From: Zygnema cylindricum
Lineage: Eukaryota > Streptophyta > Zygnematophyceae > Zygnematales > Zygnemataceae
Assembly: GCA_037447655.1 (NCBI GenBank)
Contig: JBBHKE010003242.1
Location: 121,419-185,418, forward strand
Direction: 5' to 3'
DNA: 64,000 nucleotides
Within the stretch, counting starts at the first letter, position 1, and every line of letters begins with the position of its first letter. Positions 55,601-64,000 of this stretch are shown here, piece by piece. The translations under genes and the position numbers were made by a program. Below the pieces are notes generated by a model. The model was not told the DNA's origin. It saw nothing but the letters and a program-made list of their open reading frames with translations, and searched no databases.

Positions 55601-56001
55601 GGTCAAAATTTAGAATTAAACCACATTAATCCTGCACAGAACAAAAATGTGGTCGTTTCAAGTGTTTTATACGCTAATTTTTGTACAAAATTATAAAACA
55701 ATCCATTATTAGGGTTTCGTCCATAATCATTCCAATACAAAACTCAATTGTGCTCTGGTAGTTGAGGCGTTTCAGCAGTAGAATTTTTACATAGAATTTA
55801 AAATATAACAAATTTAGCACTGACTCGTGTGGTGAATTAGAAAAAATAAATCCATTGAACAACTTTTGAATGAAAAAAAGGTTTTCAGTGACATCAATGT
55901 AAACATTTACATTGATAATGAGAATTAGATATGTACCTAGGAAATGAAAAGGGAGGTCGATCTACACCAGTGTCTCCCATTGAAGGAGAATCGCCAGCCA
56001 T
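39210..56001 (-). CDS. GTF3C2: TFIIIC WD40 subunit, GTF3C2 family, 15 exons over 16.8 kb
   Basis: Exons (minus strand): 56001-55937, 54078-53934, 53481-53393, 53175-53085, 51822-50568, 50506-50053, 48303-48065, 47138-47083, 45829-45787, 44947-44875, 44271-44203, 41847-41767, 41341-41175, 40560-40514, 40094-39210; about 1252 aa. Phases agree throughout. TFIIIC binds the B box of tRNA genes and recruits TFIIIB for Pol III. Family landmarks in order: [18 protein letters not shown] with [113 protein letters not shown] and [11 protein letters not shown]...[14 protein letters not shown] basic Lys/Arg exon (53481-53393) looks AT-hook-like. Exon 5 carries a Gly/Glu/Arg insert of about 380 residues and exon 15 acidic and Gly-Arg tracts, all from purine arrays. 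The exon 5/6 junction is the least certain: a 37-bp duplication there either frames a 61-nt intron or breaks the frame. Confidence 0.85.
40656..41166. repeat. (GGGAGA)n array of about 500 bp in TFIIIC intron 13
   Basis: Nearly perfect GAGAGG hexamers with two single-base slips (about 40966 and 41110), ending in an AG run beside the donor of exon 13. On the sense strand it is a CTCTCC tract filling most of the intron. Confidence 0.97.
41350..41651. repeat. (GGGGGA)n / (GGGAGA)n array forming the 3' part of TFIIIC intron 12
   Basis: About 200 bp of GGGGGA units then about 85 bp of GGGAGA units. In the sense direction it is a CCCCCT/CCCTCT tract that runs up to the acceptor of exon 13 (TTTTCAG at 41348-41342). 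Confidence 0.95.
41830..42130 (-). repeat. Degenerate 40-70-bp tandem units carrying acceptor-like sequences
   Basis: Sense-strand units of the form GTGACNNTTTTCAGAGACCC recur at about 41841 (the true exon 12 acceptor), 41954 and 41994, with weaker copies at 41913 and 42088. The real exon 12 boundary is one copy of the repeat. Confidence 0.7.
42890..43935. repeat. 21-bp minisatellite, about 50 copies, in TFIIIC intron 11
   Basis: Unit close to AAGTAGAGAGAAAGGGAGGGG with AGAGAGGAAGGG variants, over about 1 kb. Because 21 is a multiple of three, it leaves long spurious open frames on both strands. Confidence 0.9.
45075..45740. repeat. (CCCT)n array of about 660 bp in TFIIIC intron 9
   Basis: CCTCCCTC tetramer runs with TTCCCTCC variants in the first half and pure CCCT later. 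On the gene's sense strand it is (GGGA)n, starting about 45 nt after the exon 9 donor, and is able in principle to form G-quadruplexes. Confidence 0.97.
45845..46700. repeat. Degenerate CTATGTCAGTT repeats in TFIIIC intron 8
   Basis: CTATGTCAGTT followed by an A-rich run and ACAGTGATAAC recurs at roughly 50-60-bp intervals, clear to about 46200 and fading after that. Confidence 0.7.
47445..47935. repeat. (GAGATT)n degenerate hexamer array in TFIIIC intron 7
   Basis: GAGATTGAGATT and GAAATTGAGA units with many interruptions, between exons 7 and 8. Confidence 0.85.
48310..50052. other. TFIIIC intron 6 with a cluster of MITE fragments
   Basis: Contains an end fragment of the long-TIR family (about 48520-48640, ending TCATTGCCATGATCAATTCCC), related hairpin elements with CACTTAAAACAT...CTCCGTA ends, a MITE at about 49467-49712 and a GA-rich tract at about 49796-49915. 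No coding sequence seen. Confidence 0.6.
49467..49712. mobile_element. MITE with ACACCGCGAATAG / CGATTCACGGTGTA ends
   Basis: Outer ends belong to the TACACCG family. Inside, 49501-49674 has its own inverted ends (CACTTAAAACAT...ATGTTTTAAGTG), so one small element sits within or was co-opted by the other. Confidence 0.65.
50511..50568 (-). repeat. 37-bp tandem duplication at the TFIIIC exon 5/6 junction
   Basis: AGGTTCACCACCATACTCAC plus one T occurs at 50511-50531 and again at 50548-50568, offset 37 bp. On the sense strand each copy holds a consensus donor GTGAGT. The two copies are read in different frames (SEYGGEPG in each). Confidence 0.9.
52170..52935. repeat. (TAATATG)n heptamer array with GTATAT variants in TFIIIC intron 4
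   Basis: About 50 TAATATG heptamers interspersed with hexameric GTATAT runs. The 7-aa periodic frame it produces is not a real protein. Confidence 0.95.
55107..55328. mobile_element. MITE (TACACCG family), 222 bp, in TFIIIC intron 1
   Basis: Starts TACACTGCGAATCGCTATTAGCG and ends with the diverged inverse CGCTAAATGCGATTTGCGGTGTA. It also carries tandem AATTACTC/AATTCTATTTTA-type internal repeats. Confidence 0.75.
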
Positions 56002-56225
56002 GGCTGACTGGTGAAATAGAACCCTAAATTGAAGTGGACTTCTGGAGAAACCCTAATTTTGTGATTTTGGAAAAACACTTGGAGAACTTGCATGCAAATT
56101 TTTCGGAGGGAAATATCGGAGTCTATAAAGCGCTACAATATACGATATGCGATATGGATGTACAGCACGTCAAGACCAAAGGCACAGTATCGGATGTTCA
56201 CCGTGTAATTGTGTATCCCCTATGA

Positions 56226-57472
56226 CAGAGGTCGCAAACGGTCAGCCGAAACCGTGACCGACCGTTAACCGACCGCCCGCGCCGGATCCGGAACGGATTC
56301 GGTTGCCAAATTTTGGGGGTCGGGCGGTTACGGTCGGTTGATTCAGCAGGAAAAAAAAAACGGTCGGCAACCAAAAAACCAAAAAAAATGAAAATTTTGT
56401 ACTGTCCCTAAAATCCAACATTCTTGTACTTTGTATTCTTTGGCATCGTAGAAGTACGTGACATCATGATTAGCGTCGCAAATCTGACACGGTACTGAAG
56501 TAAGCTATTTATTTCGAAAATCTTAGGGAACGCGACAAAGCGTCGCAAATCTGACACAGTACACCGTGAATCGTTATTAGCGTACTGTACGCTATATCGG
56601 CACCCCGAAATTTTGACATTGATACACGAAATACAGTGATTGAATCTAATTTATCTTTGACATTAAATGCGTTACTTGTAAATTAGCGTCAATGGAATGA
56701 CCGTACTGAATGCATGAATAGTGTGGTGTACGGAAGTAGTTTGATAGTACAACATTGTACTTCTTTACCGAAATCCGTACGGAATTTGTGGTTATCTTAT
56801 GTCGGTCGCATACATAGCTGCGCTTACAAAAATTGTTGAGTCGAGTTTGCAAAATATACGTTCGCATACATTCAGACGTTCGTTTATGTGTGTTTTCGAC
56901 CGTGTGAATGTACGATTTGTGTACGATTTGTCAGACTCTGTACAGAGACCTATATTAGTGTAAACATGTTTGCGACCGACATTTTCTTTTTCAAAGATCC
57001 AAATTACCAAAACCAAACAATTAGAATGTATGATTTTTTCCAAAATTTTCAAATTCTTAAATAGCGTACACCACGGTAATTATTTTTATACGCTAAAAAA
57101 ACTTACAACCTAATAACGATTGGCGGTGTAGTCACTATTCATTTGGCAAATCTTAGGGAACGCGACAAAGCGTCGCAAATCTGACACGGTAGTAACACTA
57201 TTCATTTCGCAAATCTTAAAGAACGCGACAAGTCGTAATTATTGGCTTATTCCGTCGAACATTGATTAATTTTGTACTTTTTCGGTTACGGGCGGGCACG
57301 GTTAGTCGAGAAAAATCAAGATTCGGATAACTTTTTTTTTCGTAAACAACGGTCGGTTAACGTTTAACAATTTTGGAGCGTGACAAAACTCGGTCGGGCG
57401 TCGGTTACTCAGATTTTGAAAAAAAAAACGGTCGGTTTCGGGTATGAAATTTTTTGACTTTGGCGACCCAGG
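56226..57472. mobile_element. hAT-like MITE (CAGAGGTCGCAAA family) with nested MITE
   Basis: Starts CAGAGGTCGCAAACGG and ends TGGCGACCCAGG, flanked by CCCTATGA and GCCTATGA (7 of 8). Outside the nested element it aligns with 24917-25676. Confidence 0.75.
56560..57130. mobile_element. MITE (TACACCG family), 571 bp, nested in a hAT-like MITE
   Basis: Ends TACACCGTGAATCGTTATTAG and CTAATAACGATTGGCGGTGTA interrupt a GACACGGTAGTAAC block that is continuous in the sister copy at 24917. This dates the insertion after the host element. Confidence 0.8.
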
Positions 57473-57504
57473 GCCTATGAGACTATGAGAGTATGAGAGT
57501 TGTA

Positions 57505-57972
57505 GAGGTCCAAACGGTCAGCCTGGCCGTGACCTCCGTTAACCGACCGCCAGCCAGGATCTAGGGATTCGGTTACCAAATTTAAGTAAGCAGTTATAGC
57601 CGTTATTCTAAACTTTTCAATCAGTTTTCAGTCACTCCGCCCATGGTATGTATTCCCTATAATCCGGCATTCTTATACACAGCCTCTTTGGGCATCGTGG
57701 AAATACGTGACATCATGATTAGCGTCGCAAATCGACGCGGTACCGGCTATTTATTTCGCAATCAAGGGAGCGACAAAGCGTCGCGAAATCACACGTTAGT
57801 ACAATATTCATTTGCAAATCAGGCAGCGACAAAGCGTGTAAATATGATGTTTGGTTGCTGTTGGTTTAGTTTCGCAGGTCTTGAACGCGGTAATGCGGTA
57901 TTTATTGGCTTATTCCGTCATACATGATTAATTGGGTAATTTTTTTTTAGAGCAAAGCACGGTTAACATTTG
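57505..57972. mobile_element. Decayed third copy of the CAGAGGTCGCAAA family
   Basis: Recognisable blocks (AAACGGTCAGCC, GTGACATCATGATTAGCGTCGCAAATC, GCGACAAAGCGTC) in the same order as the two better copies, with many deletions. Confidence 0.6.
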
Positions 57973-58919
57973 GGCAGTCCATTCCTTTCATTCCATTCGA
58001 TTGGGTTTTGTCAATTTTTTCCTTTCCATTCTCCGTAGTCATGGGTCATCCCTGAATTCCAGGTCTCGGATAAATGCAATATAATAATATTGATATCGCG
58101 ATCGCGATAAAAATGATATCGAATCTTATTAAATCGTACAGCTATGACGTTCATTACATTTCATACATTTTGTACATTCTAAAAACGCCTTAGGGTGAAC
58201 TTCCATTGGAGGAAAAGTAGGGTTGTTTACTGGACGCCGTACGATTTCGTATTGATTCGTAGCATTTTTTTTTTCAGACGAAATATGACGAAACATGTTA
58301 ACTGGATGGTTCCAATATTATAGGTGTAAGTATCAACCGTTGAATTTTTGACTTTTTTAGATTTGCGAAGCAATCGCGCACATCGTCCAGTGTGAAGAAA
58401 CTCTTCTCGGCGAGGAGAGTTTCTTCACACTGGTCGCGTACCATTAGTTCACGTGAGATGTAAAAAAAATATCCACCACGAACGGGCGATGAGAAACGAA
58501 CACGTCGTACACGCCATGTGCCTTCCGCCACTGTGTTATGCAGGTCGACCGATATATCCTCGCACGCTCCTTTTGACATCCGCTGACCTTAAAAGTTTGT
58601 GGCGCCTTTTTGACATTCGGTTTCGAATTTTGATTTTCAATTTCAAAATTAAAATCTAGTCGCAAAATTTTCGTAAAAATCATTAACTACCTCCGCCCGT
58701 ACAGATATTATGTATAGATTTTTAGCTTGAATAATATTTCTAGATTTTAAGAATCTGATAATTAGCCTACGTGGCGCCAATCATAATTGAGAAACGATGT
58801 CTACTGGCACGACATAATGGAAGGCCGTGCCACAACATAATGGAAGGCCGTGCCAGTAAAAACTAGAAATAGACTTATCCGCATGTTTACTGGGAACGCT
58901 TAATGGAGAACATGCCTTA
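57973..58919. other. No gene seen; contains one strong hairpin
   Basis: AT-rich apart from the 47-nt hairpin at 58387-58433. A GGAAGGCCGTGCCA(CAACATAATGGAAGG) unit is duplicated near 58818-58856. No coding sequence was recognised. Confidence 0.4.
58387..58433. repeat. 47-nt hairpin with 18-bp perfect stem
   Basis: CCAGTGTGAAGAAACTCT pairs exactly with AGAGTTTCTTCACACTGG across an 11-nt loop (58405-58415). Confidence 0.85.
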
Positions 58920-59883
58920 GGGCACTTTCCCATGTAACCGAAACTTTAGTCTTGTAACTTTGTTTTTAGCGAAGATTCTCCGTACTACTTTTAGAGCATT
59001 CAAATGTAAAAAAATCAAATCGTTACTTTAGATCGTGATGGATGTAGACATGGGTGTAATTTGTGACGGTTTGTAGACGACTACGAAACTCACGACAATT
59101 GATGACGTTTACAAAGTAGCGACGTTTGTAGACGTCTAGCTACTTGTGACATTGTAGATGTTTAGGGTTTGTGACATTTTGACGTCACGCTCAATTATGA
59201 TAGCGTCAACGTCACTGAATCTAAAACATTATGCCATGGTTTCCCGATTTTGTTTTATCGTCCGTCCTCACTCTACTTGCCATCAAAATAAGCTAAAAGA
59301 TAGCCAAAAGAAACAATTTTTAGAGATCTTTCATTTGATACCTTTCTTGCCTTTTTTCATTGCAAGAATTGTGAGATATACGCGTTAGTGGGAGAGGGAA
59401 AGAGAGAGAGGCGCTTTCACGGAATTCGCTTTTGCGAAATGGGGTCTGTTGGTCGAGACACCCTCCACGGTTACTGTACGGGAAAAAGCGCACGGAAAAA
59501 AGTCTCGCACAGGTTGGAAACGTGCAGTAGGTTTTTTTTTTGGTACTTCGGGCACAAAAATTATCAAAAACCTTTGTCCTGTGCGAAAGAATATGCATAT
59601 TCGCCCACGCCGTGGAACTTTGTTTAAAATTACCTCGCGAGGTGATTTTATATAAAATTTGAAGATGAGCCGGAAGGACGCGAAAGTGGGTCGAAATGCG
59701 CTAAACGACAAACTGCATCGCGTTAGACGACAAAATACAGTACAGTTAAAGTTTCAATGTAACGCAACTTGTACGGTGGTAATTTCAATTTTTTGGTACG
59801 GCTGCGTATTTTATCGTTTTTTTCCAAGTTATAGAGGAAAACAACAAAAAATAACTGTAACTTTAGCATATGGGAAAGTGCCC
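58920..59883. mobile_element. Harbinger-like MITE, best copy, 964 bp
   Basis: Starts GGGCACTTTCCCATG and ends CATATGGGAAAGTGCCC, with TTA on both sides (58917-58919, 59884-59886). It holds the conserved CGCG palindrome at 59626-59649. TTA duplication plus GGG/CCC ends fit PIF/Harbinger-type MITEs. Copies: 26459-27410, 27727-28690. Confidence 0.8.
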
Positions 59884-59988
59884 TTAGTTTCCATACATCT
59901 AAAGACCTAAAAGGCTAAAATTAAAAGAATATCGGTAGATTATTGTACAATAGCAGAAGCTGCTGCAACCAGTTAAAGTCCTAGATGG

Positions 59989-60530
59989 TACACCGCGCAT
60001 CGTTATTAGTGTCAAAGTTTAAATAGTGTGGAAATAAATATACCATCATTGACGCTAATTAAGATTTTTTTATTTTTTTAAAAAAGGTGTATTCTAATTT
60101 CGGCGTTTATGCTAATTTGGGAACAGCAAAAATGGAATATTCGTCGTACGATTATATACATTAATATATGTATCCGTACAAAATATTAAAAATCGTACGC
60201 CGTCGTGAAATTTAAATATCCGTACATGTAAGACTAATTTACGTGTCAGAACAATCCCATTTTTTTAGCGCACGATCATATGCGTGCGCGTCTGATTTAA
60301 CTCATTTTTTGTAAAATTTTCACTTGAAAAGGTACATTTATGTACGGTCTGACATCGACCGTACACCACACTATTTATATATTATTGTAATTCGTCCTTT
60401 ACGCTATTTTGTACGGTACCTTAATTAACGTCAAGGAAAAATTAAAATCATGTATCCTATTTGAGGAAAAAAATCAAAATTTTAAGAACCCAAATTAGTG
60501 TCGTTGACACTAATAACGATGCGCGGTGTA
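59989..60530. mobile_element. MITE (TACACCG family), 542 bp, with 26-bp perfect TIRs
   Basis: TACACCGCGCATCGTTATTA continues as a perfect inverted repeat for 26 bp at both ends. No coding capacity. Confidence 0.85.
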
Positions 60531-61353
60531 GATGCTGAGGTTTTGTGTTGTGCATTTTTGACTTTTGCAGCTTGGTTCTGTACAGGAGGTGGTCATGGCC
60601 ACTTACCATGGGTTACGTGGTTGATAACCATTGCACGGAAACAACGTCATATTTCAAGAAAAAAATTTATTCAACGACACAATGTTTCTCAGGGACAATT
60701 CAAAAATTGCTTTTGGCCAGAAAACTTTGGTGGTTGAAAATTTCAAGGCAATGCCCATTAGCTGCCGACTTTTCCAGTCATCAGTTTCTATTTTTTACGC
60801 TAAACGTAACCATGAAACGTTATTTCGTGACAGAACTGACCATTATGGAACATCACACTATAAAATACATAAAGTACGTACTGAAAATACTATTAGTTTA
60901 TTACATAACGTACACGATATTTAAATGTCAATGAGATCGCCGTCTCTAATTTGAAACTTTGAAAGTTTGAATCTCAAATTCTCAATGCTTCAGTAACTTG
61001 CCAAACACACTTGGCAATTTATACTCCAACAATAAAGCCGGTAAATCTTTTTCTCTTCACCTCATTTCCCTGGATCTCTCTTTCTCTCTCTTTCAATTAG
61101 ACTTAGAGAATTTCATCAATCTTTTTCGTCTCTCTATAAGTGAATTTAATTCGTAACTTAATGCTCCTCAAAGAATTATATTTCTCTTTTAAATTGTTGA
61201 CAAAAACGCCTTGGAATACCTAAACCTCCTCTCCTGTCACGTCGTTGATTTTTTCCATCCTGTGTATTCATATCTCAAATCAGCTCTCCTCTCCTTTTTC
61301 ATAACCAATTTGTTTTATTTTTCTGTACAAATCATTTGTAGAGTTTCACCGTA
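60531..61353. other. Spacer upstream of snurportin with an unassigned open frame
   Basis: A frame at 60631-60924 (97 codons, no ATG at its start) runs from the MITE edge to a TAA and has mixed-composition, protein-like content with no family I recognise. The rest (about 60950-61353) should hold the snurportin promoter and 5' UTR. Confidence 0.3.
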
Positions 61354-64000
61354 ATGGCAGAAAGAGGGAGAGGAATCTTGCCACGTGTACATAAACCTCG
61401 CGGACGCGTGTCAGACCAACAGCGCCGCCGAGAAATAGCTCTTGAAAGACAAAAAACAGCAAGAAGAGACTTACAATCATACGCAAGAAATCTTGCAAAG
61501 CACTCAACACTCACAGATTCCTTAACAGATTCTTTAACAGATTCCTTAACAAATTCTTTTACAGAACCTTTGACAGAATTTCAAAAAGAGGAGAAATGGA
61601 GCAATACAGCTGTTCCCGTAACACCTTCATGTTTACAGTTAGAGGCAGAAAATGTAAATGATGGTGTGAACAGTGAATTTAATATGATCTCCGAACTGGA
61701 TACATTTTCAGGAACATGGCAGAAGATTGATAAAGATGGCCATTTTGTTGCAAATCAGAGGGAGAGGGAGAGGGAGGAAGCGGAGGAGGTTGACATGGTA
61801 TATGAAGAAGGGGAAGATGGAAGAGAAGGAAGGGATGCAGAGAGAAGAGTGGGAGATTTGATGGATGGAGGGAGATTATGGGGCCAGAAAGCATGTGAAT
61901 GGTACAAAAATCAGTTAATGTTACCGGAATGGATGGTGGATATTCCATCTAATCTTCAACATGATTGGTACGTTGCAAAGTCATGCAGAGATGGAGAAGG
62001 AGGGAGATGGAAAAATCTTTGAATTTTTCATTTTACTGTCAAAATGGTTGTTATTTCTTAATTATATCTAAAAAACATTACTCTGTCATTTGGTCAATTA
62101 GTTGAAGGCAGTCTGTTCCATCAGACAATCCATTTCATAAATACTAGTTTCGCATGTATTCTTTCATATCCTCCTTTTAGATTTCATGAATTTATGAAGG
62201 GAGGTAAAGGAAGTGGCTTACCAATATGTAGTTAAACACTGTTTATGAATTTTCTTCAAGTGCAAAAGTCTGTGTGGTTTTCAAGCTAGGTTGTTTGTTG
62301 ATTATTCACATTTTTTTGAAAGTATTTCAAGTGCTTCAGAATATTTTGTATACTATGGCTTGAAACCTCAAAGTAAAAAGTTGAAGACAAAAGAATTGGT
62401 CAAATGCATAATTCTATGCAGTGTTCAACTTAAGCTCCTGTGCTTACACTTCTCTCTTTCTTCTCTCCTTTCCCTTCTCGCTTTCGTCGAAAATAATATG
62501 TTCTTTTCATTTCTAATTTATAATGTTTTCCGATCTTAATTCAGGTATGTTATTCCACGTCCTGAAGGAAAACGGTGTCTCGTGATTTCTACAAATGGTA
62601 CGACTGTGAGTCGACTTCGAAACGGTCGAGTTTTTCACAAATTTCCCTCTTCACTTCCAAACGGTGCTCGCACACGTGAAGTAGCGGCTGCTTCCCATGT
62701 TTACTGTATTCTCGACTGTATATTCAATGAGGTACACAACTTTTCTTAGTTAGTATATTTTTAGGTTTTTAAGGCTTTCTATGGTTTTCACGTCAGCAAA
62801 CTGTTGCGTGTTTTCTGTATTCGCGACTGTATATTCGATGAGGTACACATTTTTTTTTGGATTTTAGTCAGCACAGTGTTGCTGTGATTATTTCTTGTTC
62901 TTCTTTCGTGTCTGTGGTAGTGATTGTTTTTGTTATTTTTTAGTTTTTTTTTATTATGATTATTACTGCATTTAGTATGACCAGACTCTTTTTGAACTGT
63001 TGTTTGCTGTTTTTTGGTCGAAATCAGGAATTTTGCTCCGCATGAAATAGGATTTTATGCGGCTTTGACCCGGAACTTTCATCACATACGAAATAGTGTG
63101 GATTTATAACAATAGTGTAATTATGTAGATAAAGTTCGCAAACAAAATCCATACTGATCATGGGCGCGCACTTATGTTACCTACATAAGCATAAGCTACA
63201 AGTAATGTTTTTGGAAAGTTAACTAGCAATTAAAGAAGGTTCGGAAGAAGGTTTGAAATTTTCAACTGAAGCACGTAAACATTTATGGTTTCGGAAATTT
63301 CCCCTGTCTAGTGGCAGTTTTGCGCTCTCCCATTTGGAATTTTATAAAGAGTTCCATAAAATCAAAACAAGTAAAAACGTATGAATGTAAGCATAAAATA
63401 TTTTTCGATGTGTAAATACGGAGACGATAGGTTTGCTTATGTGACTTGTGAAAATGGTGATGCAGACCAGTGAAACATATTTTGTTTTGGATATGATGTC
63501 ATGGCGAGGTTATTCTCTGTTTGATTGTCCTACCGAATTTCGGTTTTACTGGGTCAATACAAAGCTAGAGGAGACAGGAGCTTTGGGTGTAACCTCTCAT
63601 TTTCATAAATATCGATTTCAGAAATTACCGGTGTATGATTGTTCATTAAAGGGCCTTCAGGAGGCTTACGAATGCATGACACCTTATAAAAAGGATGGCC
63701 TACTATTTTATAATAGGTGAGCAAGATATGTTTCAGTAGGAAATTTTATTGAATATAATTGTCCATCTCTAGATAAAAAGTTTGAGAGCAAATGTGGGCC
63801 ACATTATCAGTTTGTTTCTACTAGCCTACATCAACTATCATTATTAGAGACAGTGAATTTAGCGTTATCACTTTATTTTTTGTCTATGCTGAAGTGTGTT
63901 TTGCCACGTGATTCATTATGGGCCACTAACTAAACAGTGCTATTAACACTAAATAACGCTAATTTATGATCTTCAGTAAAAAGAACACCCACTCGAGTTA
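61354..64000 (+). CDS. SNUPN: Snurportin-1, m3G-cap snRNP import adaptor (3' end outside window)
   Basis: Exons: 61354-61967, 62545-62731, 63466-63716, 63977 to beyond 64000; about 358 residues visible. Snurportin-1 binds the trimethylguanosine cap of spliceosomal snRNPs and importin-beta to bring them into the nucleus. Residues about 20-50 (QRRRE...RRDLQSYARNLA) match its importin-beta-binding helix. The cap-binding domain begins with LMLPEWMVDIPSNLQHDW at the end of exon 1 and continues with VIPRPEGKRCLVIS, YCILDCIFNE, TYFVLDMMSWRGYSLFDCPTEFRFYW and DGLLFYN. The ATG at 61354 is the first in frame and gives a normal family N-terminus. Between the two domains are a 12-bp coding repeat (TDSL units) and an Arg/Glu stretch from a GGGAGA tract. 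A sequence that reads in frame past 61967 (WYVAKS) is intronic; the acceptor at 62544 restores WYVIPRP. Confidence 0.93.
61515..61575 (+). repeat. 12-bp coding tandem repeat in snurportin exon 1
   Basis: ACAGATTCCTTA-type units encode (TDSL)3 then TNSF and TEPL, between the importin-beta-binding helix and the cap-binding domain. Confidence 0.85.

Noticed and set aside
61968-62022. In-frame extension of snurportin exon 1 to a stop at 62022
   Set aside because: The donor at 61968 and acceptor at 62544 restore the conserved WYVIPRP sequence; the extension does not match the family.

Overview
The window is nuclear DNA of a repeat-rich eukaryote. Its genes are split by GT-AG introns, intergenic DNA is AT-rich, and there are very many terminal-inverted-repeat transposons and purine/pyrimidine (GGGAGA / TCTCCC type) arrays. 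The N-terminally extended bacterial-type rRNA methyltransferase, the TFIIIC subunit, snurportin-1 and the TGACG-type promoter motifs fit an algal or plant-like lineage. The taxon cannot be fixed from sequence alone.

Five genes could be rebuilt exon by exon, with splice phases that agree at every junction except where stated. (1) Plus strand, 2822-6759: an erythromycin-esterase-family hydrolase, 8 exons, 456 aa. (2) Minus strand, 17225-14435: an RsmH/MraW-type 16S rRNA N4-cytosine methyltransferase with an organelle-like N-terminal extension, 5 exons, 481 aa. (3) Plus strand, 32274-37040: a protein joining a DnaJ-type cysteine-rich zinc domain, NUMOD3-like basic segments and four CCHC zinc knuckles, 7 exons, about 500 aa. 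(4) Minus strand, 56001-39210: a 16.8-kb WD40 gene of the TFIIIC GTF3C2 family, 15 exons, about 1252 aa, with introns packed with satellite-like arrays. (5) Plus strand from 61354 and running off the right edge: snurportin-1, the m3G-cap snRNP import adaptor. The genes are single transcription units with no operon logic. The informational genes act in organellar rRNA modification, Pol III transcription and snRNP import.

Between the genes lies a transposon graveyard. Two elements with about 300-bp terminal inverted repeats (TIRs) and perfect 8-bp target duplications (17552-25982 and 26101-29042) look Mutator-like and non-autonomous, and the larger one may carry host-like exons. Around them are hAT-like, Harbinger-like and TA-flanked MITEs (some nested, some back to back), a degenerate reverse-transcriptase remnant (8.1-9.5 kb), a probable Ty1/copia RNase H remnant (38.2-39.0 kb) and a tRNA-like SINE candidate. 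The most unusual pattern is strand polarity of the GA/CT arrays. All five exonic arrays are purine-rich on the sense strand, while six of seven intronic arrays are pyrimidine-rich on it. No bacterial-style operon, CRISPR array, rRNA or intact tRNA gene was seen.
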